Shown one piece after another: positions 8,178-17,938 of a stretch of 64,000 bases of DNA. The first letter of the stretch is position 1. Every line of letters begins with the position of its first letter. The DNA comes from Bin87 sp965221295 (GTDB lineage Bacteria; Chloroflexota; Dehalococcoidia; Lucifugimonadales; UBA3495). Location: positions 2,232,001 through 2,296,000 of the forward strand of contig OZ244879.1 in assembly GCA_965221295.1 (NCBI GenBank), written 5' to 3'. The translations under genes and the position numbers were made by a program. The notes beneath the pieces are model-generated. The model saw only the letters and a program-made list of their open reading frames with translations, made no database searches and was not told the DNA's origin.

Positions 8178-9285
8178 CTAATCGTCGGCGCCCAGCTTGC
8201 TGACCAAGTAGGCTTCGATGAAGCCGTCAATGCCCCCGGCGAGTACCGCGTCGGTGTTGCCGGTTTGGTGGTCAGTACGGTGGTCCTTCACCGATTTATA
8301 CGGGTGCAGGACGTAGCTCCTGATCTGATTGCCCCATTCGGCGGAGACTCGCTCGCCGCGCAGGGTTGAAAGTTGTTGTTCACGTTCGGCTTCGCGGCGC
8401 GCCAGCAATTTGGCCCGCAGGATGCGCATGGCGTAATCGCGGTTTTGATGCTGAGAGCGCTCGGTTTGGCAAGAGACCACGATTCCGGTGGGGACGTGAG
8501 TGAGCCGAACCGCCGACGCGACCTTCTGCACGTTCTGTCCGCCGGGCCCGCTGGAGCGGAAAAAGTCCATTTTGAGGTCTTCGGGGCGAATCTCGACTTC
8601 TGAGTCCTCGTCAAGCACGGCGGGAAGGACTTCGACCCGGGCGAAGGAAGTTTGGCGGCGGCGGGCCGGATCAAAGGGAGACATGCGCACCAGCCGGTGC
8701 ACTCCGACCTCCGCGCTCAGGTAGCCGAAGGCGTGGGCGCCGCCGATTTCCATCGTGCTGGCGCGCAGCCCGGCTTCGTCGCCGTAGGCGGTGTCGAGGA
8801 CCTGGACGGGGCGCCCATCGGCTGAGGCCCATCCGGCGTACATGCCGGTCAGCATCTCAACCCAGTCGTGGGAGTCGGTCCCGCCGGCGCCCGAGTGGAT
8901 GGTGAGGATGGCAGGCCGCTCGTCGTAAGGGCCAGAGAGGGTCAGCTCCATTTCGGCGCGGTTCAAGCGCGCGGCGACCTCATCCGCTTCGGCGGCTAGT
9001 TCGTCAGCCAGGTTCTCGTCGTCGGTCTCCATGGCGAGTTCGGTGAGCTCGGTCAAATCGCTCACCTGGGACTGGAGGGCTCGCCACAGTTCAACCGACT
9101 GCTGCAACCTGCCGAGTTCCTGCATCTTGCGCTGGGCGCGAGATGGGTCGTCCCAGAAACCGGCGGCTGCAGCCTCAACTTCCAGGGCGCCGATGGATTG
9201 CTCCTTGCCGGCGAGGTCAAAGACGCTCCACGACCGCTTCCAACTTGATGGCAAGGTCGGCGAGTCGCTGGCGCAGTTCATCCAT
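8178..9285 (-). CDS. prfB: peptide chain release factor 2, made by programmed +1 frameshift
   Basis: RF2 ends translation at UGA and UAA. The reverse strand starts ATG at 9285 with GGAGGAA about 10 bases upstream. It runs 22 codons ending ...VVERL, then meets TGA at 9219-9217; reading resumes one base forward at GAC (9218), giving LDLAGKEQSIGALE and 346 further residues, 368 in total. RF2 identity rests on the tripeptide SPF (residue region VRMSPFDPARRRQTSF), the GGQ peptidyl-hydrolysis loop in SSGPGGQNVQKVAS and the HSGAGGTDSHDW motif. Length matches E. coli RF2 (365). Annotation pipelines may call only the downstream frame or extend it wrongly to 9734. Confidence 0.95.
9216..9231 (-). promoter_or_regulatory. 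prfB +1 programmed frameshift site
   Basis: Sense reading is GTGGAGCGTCTTTGAC: slippery codon CTT (9222-9220), in-frame stop TGA followed by C (9219-9216), and a GGAG Shine-Dalgarno-like element three bases before the CTT. This is the classical RF2 autoregulation site: scarce RF2 pauses the ribosome at UGA and favours the shift. Confidence 0.93.
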
Positions 9286-9445
9286 GATCGGGGGTTCCTC
9301 CAACGCCGCGGGCAATGAATCGTCGCGGGGTATCGGCAACAATTATACATGGGTCGAAGGCGGTTCCGAGCTGGGCGCCGCGCGGTTGGGGATTGGGGCG
9401 CGGAACGGCCGTGGGGCGTGTCTGCCGAACGGCCGTTGGGCGTGG

Positions 9446-9483
9446 TCTGCGAGATTGCCACGGCCTTCGGCCTCGCAATGACA
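9446..9483 (+). repeat. dispersed hairpin repeat, copy 1
   Basis: Reads TCTGCGAGATTGCC, then a GGCCTTCGGCC hairpin, then CTCGCAATGACA. The outer arms ATTGC/GCAAT can also pair. The family has further copies at 9516, 9606, 9662 and, in a variant with GCGCTTCGC in the loop, at 45085-45464. Confidence 0.9.
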
Positions 9484-9515
9484 GATGCTAAAGGCACCGC
9501 GATTGCTTCCCGCCC

Positions 9516-9545
9516 TGTCATTGCGAGCGAAGCGCGGCAATCTCG
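9516..9545 (-). repeat. dispersed hairpin repeat, copy 2 (inverted)
   Basis: On the forward strand reads TGTCATTGCGAGCGAAGC then GCGGCAATCTCG. It is the GCGCTTCGC variant, as in the 45 kb array, in the opposite orientation to its neighbours. Confidence 0.88.
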
Positions 9546-9605
9546 ACGACCACAACGCGCGGCGCTCCGCCTTCCGGCCCGGACCCCAGCGGCCGTTGGG
9601 CGTCG

Positions 9606-9643
9606 TCTGCGGGATTGCCACCGCCTTTGGCCTCGCAATGACA
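9606..9643 (+). repeat. dispersed hairpin repeat, copy 3
   Basis: Same as copy 1 with three substitutions, including CGCCTTTGGCC in the inner hairpin. Confidence 0.88.
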
Positions 9644-9661
9644 GATTCGAGGCAGGGTTGG

Positions 9662-9699
9662 TCTGCGAGATTGCCACGGCCTTCGGCCTCGCAATGACA
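9662..9699 (+). repeat. dispersed hairpin repeat, copy 4
   Basis: Identical to copy 1 over the 38 bp core. Confidence 0.9.
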
Positions 9700-9744
9700 G
9701 TACTGCGGGGGATTGGTTGACGGGATTGCCGCACGGGGATGGGC

Positions 9745-9750
9745 TATAAT
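9745..9750 (+). promoter_or_regulatory. possible -10 box of thrS
   Basis: A perfect TATAAT lies 52 bases before the thrS ATG. The nearest TTGAC-like element (9717-9722) is 22 bases upstream, too far for a standard promoter, so the -35 is unclear. Confidence 0.4.
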
Positions 9751-9801
9751 GAACGGGCGCGGATTGATGGCCGCGACCCCAAGCCAGGCAGGTAGGTCCC
9801 G

Positions 9802-11580
<1,779 letters not shown>

Positions 11581-11615
11581 GCGACAGAACCGGAGACCGC
11601 CGGCTCTGGCAGGCG

Positions 11616-12455
11616 CTATCGCGCCAGTTGCCGGTAGGCGCCCACGAAATCGCCGCGTCCACCGTATCCTTTGCGGAAGGCGATCACGCCGTGAGGGTCC
11701 AGGGCCATCATCGATGACTGGCTGGTGATCCGCAGATCCCGGAGCATGGAGCCCACTGGCTGCGTCGCGGTCATGTTGGTGTAGGCGTTGTCCTGAATGT
11801 AGCCGTCCAGCCGGGCCGCGTCCTCGTTGAACGACACCAGGTAGAAATCCACCTGCCCGGCGAATTCGGCTACGACGGGGGCCAGCGTCCGCAACTCGGC
11901 GCGGCAGGTTGGTCACCAGGTGGCGAAATACATCATGAACACCGGTTTGCCGGACGACGACAGCTCCGCAGAGGTTACGCTGATGCCGGCGGCAGTGTCC
12001 ATGGCAAAGGGCGGCGGGGTCTCCCCGACCTCTGTGCCCTGGGGAGCGCTGGGGGGCGCAACGAGTTCCGTGGCGGGCGGCGCCGGCGGATCCGTTGGGG
12101 GCGCGTCGGTTGTGTCGCTGGCCGCCGGGATTGGCGTCGTGGCTGAAGTGACCGGGCGTGTGGGCGTTGGTTTCAGGGTTGTGGAGGTCTCGGCTACCGG
12201 AGGGTTCCCCGGGTTCGGGGAGGGCGCGATTTGGGTAACGGGGGCCGCCGCCGGTTCGACGCTGGGAGCATTGGGCGGCGCCGACGTGGGTTCAACGGCT
12301 GTCGTGGCGGTTGATGGAGGCGCGCCGGTAGCGGTGACAGCGCTGGACGGGGGCGCCGCCGGGGTCGTCGCTTCTTCAGGCGCGCAGGCGACGAGAAACA
12401 GGAGGGTTGCGGCGACCAATGTGGCCGCGAACGACAGGTTAGTCCGGCGCATCAT
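11616..12455 (-). CDS. lipoprotein thioredoxin-like selenoprotein with WUPTC active site
   Basis: Read through TGA at 11915-11913, this is a 279-residue exported redox protein. Residues 1-24 are a lipoprotein signal (MMRRTNLSF..., lipobox LVAC, acylated Cys24). Residues 25-155 are a Pro/Thr/Ala-rich spacer that would hold the domain off the membrane. A TlpA/ResA-type thioredoxin domain follows: PPPFAMDTAAG, then VFMMYFATW, Sec181, PTC (Cys184), RAELRTLAPVVAEF. UGA sits exactly at the nucleophilic Cys of WCxxC, and the frame continues 98 codons with clear similarity to the neighbouring gene. The reaction would be thiol-disulfide exchange at the outer face of the membrane; the partner is unknown. 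It is the second gene of a pair, 41 bases after the first. Pipelines will split it at 11913. The ATG at 12452 is an equal start option. Confidence 0.88.
11889..11907 (-). promoter_or_regulatory. candidate SECIS hairpin of the WUPTC gene
   Basis: Starting six bases after the UGA, CTGC (11907-11904) can pair with GCGG (11892-11889) around an 11-base loop CGCGCCGAGTT. An extended version adds CCA/TGG pairs outside. Position fits a bacterial SECIS; the structure is short and unproven. Confidence 0.45.
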
Positions 12456-12496
12456 GATTCTGCATCTGGCGCCAACGACGCCAAGGGCTAGCCTCA

Positions 12497-13108
12497 TCAG
12501 CTCGGTAGTTGGACATCCCGGCGGCGTTGGTCGCGTTGTGACTCGCTCTCCCGGGCCGACGGGGCGGTAAAGGGATCGGCCACCAGGCGGTCCAGGTATG
12601 CTGGCCATTCGGCGGCGTTGCCGCTGGTTTGGCGATGCAGGAAACGCCCATTGCCGTTGAGGGCGATAAAGGACCCTTGCGTGGTGACCTGTAGGTCGGC
12701 CAGCATGGAGCCCAAGGGTTGAGCGGCAATGAAGCCGGCGCCGGAGAAGCCCTGAGTATCGACGTAGTCGGCGATGCTGTCAGCGCCTTCATCGAAGGAA
12801 ACGATGTAGAAGTCGATGCTGTCGGAGTAATCGGAGGCGAAGGTGTTCAGCGTCTGCAACTCAGCGCGGCAGTGCGGTCACCAGGTTGCGAAGAACATCA
12901 TGAGGGCGGGGCGTTCGCGTTCCACCTGGTCCTTCAGGGAGACCTCTGAACCGTCGACCAACTTCATGGCGAAAGGCGGGGCCAAATCGCCGGAGTCAAC
13001 GCCGGTTGACGGCCCTGAGGTGGGAGCGCACGCCGCAAGCAGGATGGCGGCCGCCATGGCCAAGATGCTGGCGATGACAGGAACGTACCGAGCGCTCGCG
13101 ATGTTCAT
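12497..13108 (-). CDS. lipoprotein thioredoxin-like selenoprotein with WUPHC active site
   Basis: Read through TGA at 12880-12878, this is a 203-residue paralogue of the next gene. The start is an ATG with GGGAG 8 bases upstream. Residues 1-27 form a lipoprotein signal (lipobox LAAC, Cys27). Then come DLAPPFAMKLVDGSEVSL, the active-site strand LMMFFATW, Sec77, PHC (Cys80), RAELQTLNTFASD, then DFYIVSFDEGADSIADYV and a cis-Pro-like region LQVTTQGSFIALNGNG. No Cys is available at the first active-site position, so without read-through the protein would end just before its catalytic motif. It is probably first in a two-gene operon. The most likely role is extracytoplasmic thiol redox; no partner is evident nearby. 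Confidence 0.88.
12854..12872 (-). promoter_or_regulatory. candidate SECIS hairpin of the WUPHC gene
   Basis: Same position as in the paralogue: CTGC (12872-12869) pairs with GCAG (12857-12854) around CGCGCTGAGTT. The U-A pair here is U-G in the paralogue, so pairing is kept, but the protein sequence RAEL is also shared and could explain the similarity. Confidence 0.45.
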
Positions 13109-13449
13109 CCAAGGTTCTCCCAATTGAGGCTTGATGCGCCGTCTATTCTAGCAGAACTTTGCGCCTTTGCGGCGCCGAACCGCTATACGGGCGATGGGTC
13201 GGTCTGTTCAACGGTGGCGACGCTGGGAGAGCGGGAACCGCCGGGTTCAGGGATGCGGCGCCGAATTTGGGGAGGAAGGCCCCCGCTCGACCGCGCCGAC
13301 AGCAGGCGACCGAATCGCCAAGCGCCAGGTTTTGCAGAAATCGGCGTGATAGGCTTGAAATACGCCGGATACTGTGGGATTATTCGCGCTTGTTGGGGGC
13401 ATCTGGTCGCCCAGATCTAACGAAAAGCCCATTTGGAGGCGGAGCAAAC
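13109..13449. other. divergent upstream region of the selenoprotein pair and a secreted protein
   Basis: No gene is seen. The region carries a reverse-strand TAGAAT near 13143-13148, which could be a -10 box for the selenoprotein pair, and a forward promoter candidate at 13355-13383. Confidence 0.5.
13355..13383 (+). promoter_or_regulatory. possible promoter for the secreted protein at 13450
   Basis: TTGAAA, a 17-base spacer and GATTAT. Five and four of six consensus bases match with ideal spacing. Confidence 0.4.
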
Positions 13450-13971
13450 ATGAAACTGATCGTACCGATTCTGACGGGAATCGCGGTTGCGTTGATGGCA
13501 GCGGCGATGTATTCGGGTGTGGCCATGGCGGCGGCCGTGGACGACTCGTTGAGCGCGCCCGACGCCGGACTGGCAGACGCCAGAACCCCGTGGCAGGCTC
13601 CCGAACCGGCCGACGCCAAGCGCGGCCCCAGGGAAGATTCAAAGGACGGATCCAGGGTAATCTCGTTGGCGCAGGTCAAACGCTTTGCGGCGGTGTACGA
13701 CTCCAGGAGCGGCCGGCACTCTGTGGTGATCGACATCCGGTTGCCAGACTATTGCCACGAGTTCCATGAAGCCGCAGTGGCGCAACGTGGGGGCATGATA
13801 ACCATAGAGGTTTTCCAGTCGGAGCCTCACCCTGATGAGGGCGTATTTTGCGCACAGGCGGAACGGACGCACACCCACCGAGCGGATCTCCAGAGGATCA
13901 TTCCGGGGCGCACCTACTGGATAGAGGTGAACGGCGAGGTGATTATCTACACCGCTCCATCCAAGCGCTAG
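13450..13971 (+). CDS. secreted protein of unknown function
   Basis: A 173-residue protein with a clear Sec signal: MKLIVPILTGIAVALMAAAM followed by VAMAAA, cleavage likely near residue 30. A charged, proline-containing linker leads to a beta-rich domain (VISLAQVKRFAAVYD, HSVVIDIRLPDYCHEFHEA, GMITIEVFQSE, YWIEVNGEVIIYTA). Two cysteines (DYCHEF and VFCAQA) could form a disulfide. GGAGGCGGAG precedes the ATG. The family is not recognised. It is divergent from the exported selenoprotein pair, sharing an upstream region, so a functional link is possible but only inferred. Confidence 0.75.
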   Translation: MKLIVPILTGIAVALMAAAMYSGVAMAAAVDDSLSAPDAGLADARTPWQAPEPADAKRGPREDSKDGSRVISLAQVKRFAAVYDSRSGRHSVVIDIRLPDYCHEFHEAAVAQRGGMITIEVFQSEPHPDEGVFCAQAERTHTHRADLQRIIPGRTYWIEVNGEVIIYTAPSKR

Positions 13972-14198
13972 CGCAATAGGGCGCCGGCAGGGGAACCGCT
14001 GCAGTGGTTCAAGAAACCGGCGCCGGAATCGTCGATGGGAACAGGCGGCCGGTCTCCAAAGGAGGCGGGCCGCCGATTTGGTTCAACGCAGCGTGATGCT
14101 CCACGGCTGCGCGGCAACCGAAAGCGGCATAGTTCGCTGCGGCGCCTGCCTGGTGGGGTAGAATGGCGCGAGATAACTTCGACTGCCAGGAGCGCCAT

Positions 14199-16247
14199 AT
14201 GCCCAACCGCCTAGCCAACGAAACCAGCCCCTACCTGCTGCAACACGCCGAAAACCCGGTGGATTGGCATCCCTGGGGTGAAGAGGCCCTAGGATTGGCC
14301 CGAGAGAAGGACCGGCCCATCCTGCTCAGCATCGGTTATTCGGCCTGCCACTGGTGCCACGTTATGGAGCGAGAATCCTTCGAGAACGAGGAAATCGCGG
14401 CGCTGATGAACGAGCATTTCGTCAACATCAAGGTCGATCGCGAGGAGCGGCCTGACCTGGACGCGGTGTACATGGAGGCGGTGCAGATGCTCACGGGCAG
14501 CGGTGGTTGGCCCATGACCTTGTTCCTGACCCCGGAGGGTCGCCCTTACTATGGCGGAACCTACTTTCCGCCGGAAGACCGGCCCGGGATGCCCGGTTTC
14601 CCGCGTCTGTTGACCGCCGCCAGCCAGGCTTACCACACCAACAAGGGCGAGATCGAGCGGGTCACCCGGCAACTGGCCGAACAGATGGGGCGCACCGGCC
14701 AGATGCCTCGCGGCTTCAACCCGCTGACCACTGACGCGATGCACACCGCGTACTCGCAACTGGCTACCCAGTTCGACCACCTGAACGGAGGGTTCGGCAA
14801 CGCACCCAAGTTCCCGCAGCCCATGACGCCGGAATTTCTGCTGCGCTACCACCGGCACGGCTTCAACGAGCGAGCGTTGGTGATGGTGGAGCTGACGCTG
14901 CGGAAGATGGCATACGGCGGAATTTACGACCAGGTGGGTGGCGGATTCCATCGCTACTCCACGGACGCGTACTGGTTGGTTCCCCACTTTGAGAAGATGC
15001 TGTATGACAACGCCCTGCTGGCTCGCTTGTATCTCCACTGCTGGCAGATTACGGGAAACCCGTTGTACCGGCGGATTACGGAGGAAACGCTGGATTATGT
15101 TCTTCGCGAGATGACCGATTCTGCCGGGGGGTTTTACTCGGCGCAGGACGCGGACAGCGAGGGCGTGGAGGGGAAATTCTTCGTGTGGACCCCCAGCGAG
15201 TTGCGCCAAATACTGGGCGACGACGCGGAATTGATCATGGGCTACTACGGCGTCAGCGAGCAGGGGAACTTCGAGGGCGCCAACATCCTCAACGCGCCGC
15301 GACCGCCCGCGGAATTCGCCGCCCAGCGGGACATACCCGAGGCGGAGCTGACAGCGGCCATCGCACGGGCTCGGGCGGCGTTGCTGGACGCCAGGGAGCG
15401 GAGGGCGCACCCGCTGCTGGACGACAAGGTACTCACCTCCTGGAACGGCCTGATGATGCGGGCGTTTGCGGAGGCTGGAGGCGCTCTGGGACGTTCGGAT
15501 TACCTGGACGCGGCGCGCGCCAACGGCAACTTCGTACTGGGCAGTCTGCGCAACGAGGACGGGCGAATCCTGCGCACGTGGCGCAACGGCGAGGCCAAGC
15601 TGCTGGGATACCTGGAAGACTACGCCTGCCTGGCCGACGGACTGCTGGCGCTGCATGAAGCCACCCTGGAGCCGCGGTGGCTTCAGGAAAGCGTGGCGGT
15701 GGCCGACGGCATGATGGAGCTGTTTTGGGATGACGCCACGGGAGGGTTCTACGACACCGGCAGCGACCACGAACGGCTGGTGGTGCGTCCCCGCGACGTA
15801 TTCGACAACGCCCAGCCCTGCGGCGGGTCGGTGGCGACGGATGCGCTGCTGCGGCTGGGCGTAATCACCGGAAACGGCGACTACTCGACTCGGGGCGCGA
15901 CGCCGCTGCGGGCGCTACAGCAGCTACTGGGACGGGCGCCTGGGGCCGCCGGCCATTGGCTGGGCGCCCTGGATTTCTACGTGTCCCTGCCTCGGGAAAT
16001 CGTAATCGTTGGCCCCACGGAGTCTGCAGCGGCACAAGACATGCTGGCAGAAATCAACCGCCGGTTCATGCCCAACAAGGTGGTGGTCGGGATGTCTGAT
16101 CCGTCCAACCCGCCTTTGAAGGACTCGCCACTGCTGGAGCAGAGGACGATGGTAGGGGGTGAGCCGACGGCCTATGTTTGCGAAAATTACGCCTGCCAAC
16201 TGCCCGTGACAAGCTCCGCGGCGTTGGCCGATCAGCTGGATCGCTGA
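14199..16247 (+). CDS. thioredoxin-domain protein of the DUF255/YyaL family
   Basis: A 682-residue protein matching the DUF255 (SPATA20/YyaL) family. It has an N-terminal thioredoxin-like domain with NETSPYLLQHAENPVDW and SACHWCHVMERESFE (CxxC), then GGWPMTLFLTPEGRPYYGGTY. A long alpha/alpha toroid resembling N-acylglucosamine epimerases follows (SWNGLMMRAFAEAG, LEDYACLADGLLALHEA). The molecular function of the family is unresolved. AGGAGCG lies just before the ATG at 14199; an upstream in-frame ATG at 14163 adds 12 unlikely residues. Here the active-site motif uses Cys, not Sec. Confidence 0.93.
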   Translation: MPNRLANETSPYLLQHAENPVDWHPWGEEALGLAREKDRPILLSIGYSACHWCHVMERESFENEEIAALMNEHFVNIKVDREERPDLDAVYMEAVQMLTGSGGWPMTLFLTPEGRPYYGGTYFPPEDRPGMPGFPRLLTAASQAYHTNKGEIERVTRQLAEQMGRTGQMPRGFNPLTTDAMHTAYSQLATQFDHLNGGFGNAPKFPQPMTPEFLLRYHRHGFNERALVMVELTLRKMAYGGIYDQVGGGFHRYSTDAYWLVPHFEKMLYDNALLARLYLHCWQITGNPLYRRITEETLDYVLREMTDSAGGFYSAQDADSEGVEGKFFVWTPSELRQILGDDAELIMGYYGVSEQGNFEGANILNAPRPPAEFAAQRDIPEAELTAAIARARAALLDARERRAHPLLDDKVLTSWNGLMMRAFAEAGGALGRSDYLDAARANGNFVLGSLRNEDGRILRTWRNGEAKLLGYLEDYACLADGLLALHEATLEPRWLQESVAVADGMMELFWDDATGGFYDTGSDHERLVVRPRDVFDNAQPCGGSVATDALLRLGVITGNGDYSTRGATPLRALQQLLGRAPGAAGHWLGALDFYVSLPREIVIVGPTESAAAQDMLAEINRRFMPNKVVVGMSDPSNPPLKDSPLLEQRTMVGGEPTAYVCENYACQLPVTSSAALADQLDR

Positions 16248-16318
16248 ACTGGCGCCACCCGGTTTGGGGCCAAGGCCGAGTCGAGGCGGGTGGGTTCCGC
16301 TGCGGTGGTGGCAAGAAA

Positions 16319-16433
16319 ATTACCGGGTGGGGATCAATCCGGCGGCGGTTACAGTCTGGAGGGTTCGACCCTGCTGCGGTGGTGGTGAGCCGATTACCGG
16401 GTGGGGATCAATCCGGCGGCGGTTACAGTCTGG
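16319..16433. repeat. 41-bp perfect repeat duplicating the MFS gene 3' end
   Basis: Identical 41-bp copies at 16319-16359 and 16393-16433, inside a tandem unit with 74-bp period that starts near 16285. The second copy encodes the last residues of the carrier (QTVTAAGLIPTR and stop, reverse strand); the first is a free duplicate downstream of the stop. Confidence 0.9.
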
Positions 16434-17791
16434 CGGTTTACCGTGTCGGGCAGGCGGTACATGGGCCAGAGGACGGCGCCGGCCAACACGAGGGCGCCGG
16501 CCAGCAGAGGGGCCAGGCGGATGCCCAACGGGTTCTCGGGAGAGTCGCCCAGCTGCAAAACCAGGCTCAAGAGCAGCGGAGGCAGCGAGTAGGTGACTTT
16601 TTCAAAGAAGTTCTGCGTGGAATAGAACATCGCCTCACGGCGTTCGTCTCTGACCAGCGCGTCGTAGTCGGCGATGTCCGCGGTGAGTCCTTTGGGTAGC
16701 AGGAAGACCGCGGCGATGGGCATCCCAGCAACGAACATGAAGACGAGGCCCTGCAACATCAGGGCGCTGGTGGTGAACAGTCCAACCAGTCCCATCAGCG
16801 GGAACAGCAGCCCGCTGATGACCAGGCAGACCCCATAAACGCGTCGCTTGCTGACACGGCCGGCGGAGAATAGGATCCAGATGAAAACGCCGGCCACCAC
16901 CACTCCAGCGATGACGGTGGTGGATAGGAAGCTGGCGGCGGCGCCGTCTTTGGCCTGCAGCAAGACGCCCACGGCGAAGAAGGGGACGAGGCCCTGCAAG
17001 ACTCCGACGCCGGTGGTGAACATGACGAAGGTGGGCAAAAAGGCGACGAACTGGGAGTTGCGGAGGGTGTCGCGGACGCCTTGCAGGAAGGGCACTTCGG
17101 CAGGAACGATGTCGCGGGGGGCGCGGTTCCACACCGCCCTCAGGGCCAGGCAGCGGAACAGCAGGGCGAGGATTGCGAAGAAGGAGCCGGCGATCTGAAA
17201 GCCGTAGGCATCCTTGATGAAGCCGCCCACGACCAGGCCGAGGCCGGCGCCGGCGACGGCGAAAAGGAAAATCAGGCTCACGACGCTCATGCGATCCTGG
17301 GCGGTTCGGGTGACCTCGGGCACGAGGGCTTCCAAAGCGCCGCTGGACATGGTGGCCGCGGTGAAGAACAGCTCCAGCATGAGGACGAAGTACAGAACGT
17401 TCCACCAGCTGCTGCCCTCGGACGGTAGAAACCAGACCAAGGCGCCAAACAGAGCGTAGAAGGGAGTGGCGAACATGATGAACGGTATGCGGCGTCCCCA
17501 ACGGCTCCGGGTACGGTCGCTCCACCAGCCGATGAGGGGGTCGGTGAAGGCGTCGATGAAGCGGCCGCCGAAGATTAGGAGACCGGCGACGATTCGGGCG
17601 TCGATGTCGAAACCCAACAGGGACACGTCGGGAACCCGGCTGAAGCCCTCGATGGCCGGCGGAGCCAGAAAGAAGAGCGCCCACTGCTGCCGGAAGTAGT
17701 TCATGGCCTGCATTCCGACGTGGTCCGCAGAAAAGAGCATCTTGTTGAGCAGCGGCATTCGCACCGCCGAATTCGCAGCCGGATCAGTCAT
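16394..17791 (-). CDS. MFS transporter of the GPH (sugar:cation symporter) type
   Basis: A 465-residue integral membrane protein with about 12 hydrophobic segments. The loop 2-3 motif reads DAFTDPLIGWWSDRTRSRWGRRIPFI, as in glycoside-pentoside-hexuronide:cation symporters (MelB-like), which couple substrate uptake to Na+ or H+. A second conserved loop is KGLTADIADYDALVRDERREAMFYS, again typical of the GPH group. Substrate is unknown. GGAGCG precedes the ATG at 17791; a much longer upstream frame would overlap the divergent peroxiredoxin and is not real. The C terminus lies in a tandem repeat. Confidence 0.88.
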   Translation of the reverse strand: MTDPAANSAVRMPLLNKMLFSADHVGMQAMNYFRQQWALFFLAPPAIEGFSRVPDVSLLGFDIDARIVAGLLIFGGRFIDAFTDPLIGWWSDRTRSRWGRRIPFIMFATPFYALFGALVWFLPSEGSSWWNVLYFVLMLELFFTAATMSSGALEALVPEVTRTAQDRMSVVSLIFLFAVAGAGLGLVVGGFIKDAYGFQIAGSFFAILALLFRCLALRAVWNRAPRDIVPAEVPFLQGVRDTLRNSQFVAFLPTFVMFTTGVGVLQGLVPFFAVGVLLQAKDGAAASFLSTTVIAGVVVAGVFIWILFSAGRVSKRRVYGVCLVISGLLFPLMGLVGLFTTSALMLQGLVFMFVAGMPIAAVFLLPKGLTADIADYDALVRDERREAMFYSTQNFFEKVTYSLPPLLLSLVLQLGDSPENPLGIRLAPLLAGALVLAGAVLWPMYRLPDTVNRQTVTAAGLIPTR

Positions 17792-17938
17792 AGCGCTCCG
17801 TCGCCAGGGAATAATCCGTCGGCACTGTACCACATCTGAGTTGGCGCGCACTGAGGTGTGATAAGATAAACTCGGTCGTTTGAAAATACGAACGACTGCT
17901 CTAAATTGACTGACCAACGCCGAAACAGGGGATTGAAC

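Larger units (their letters stand above)
9286..9801. other. intergenic region between prfB and thrS, filled with dispersed hairpin repeats
   Basis: No gene is seen in this 516 bp. It contains four copies of one hairpin repeat (listed separately), a repeated GGCCGTTGGGCGT lead-in before copies one and three, and the probable thrS promoter near 9745. Confidence 0.75.

Noticed and set aside
11913..11915. UGA decoded as Trp (alternative genetic code) instead of Sec
   Set aside because: Trp is encoded by TGG throughout, including the residue just before, and TGA ends many intact genes such as dcd; selA is present.
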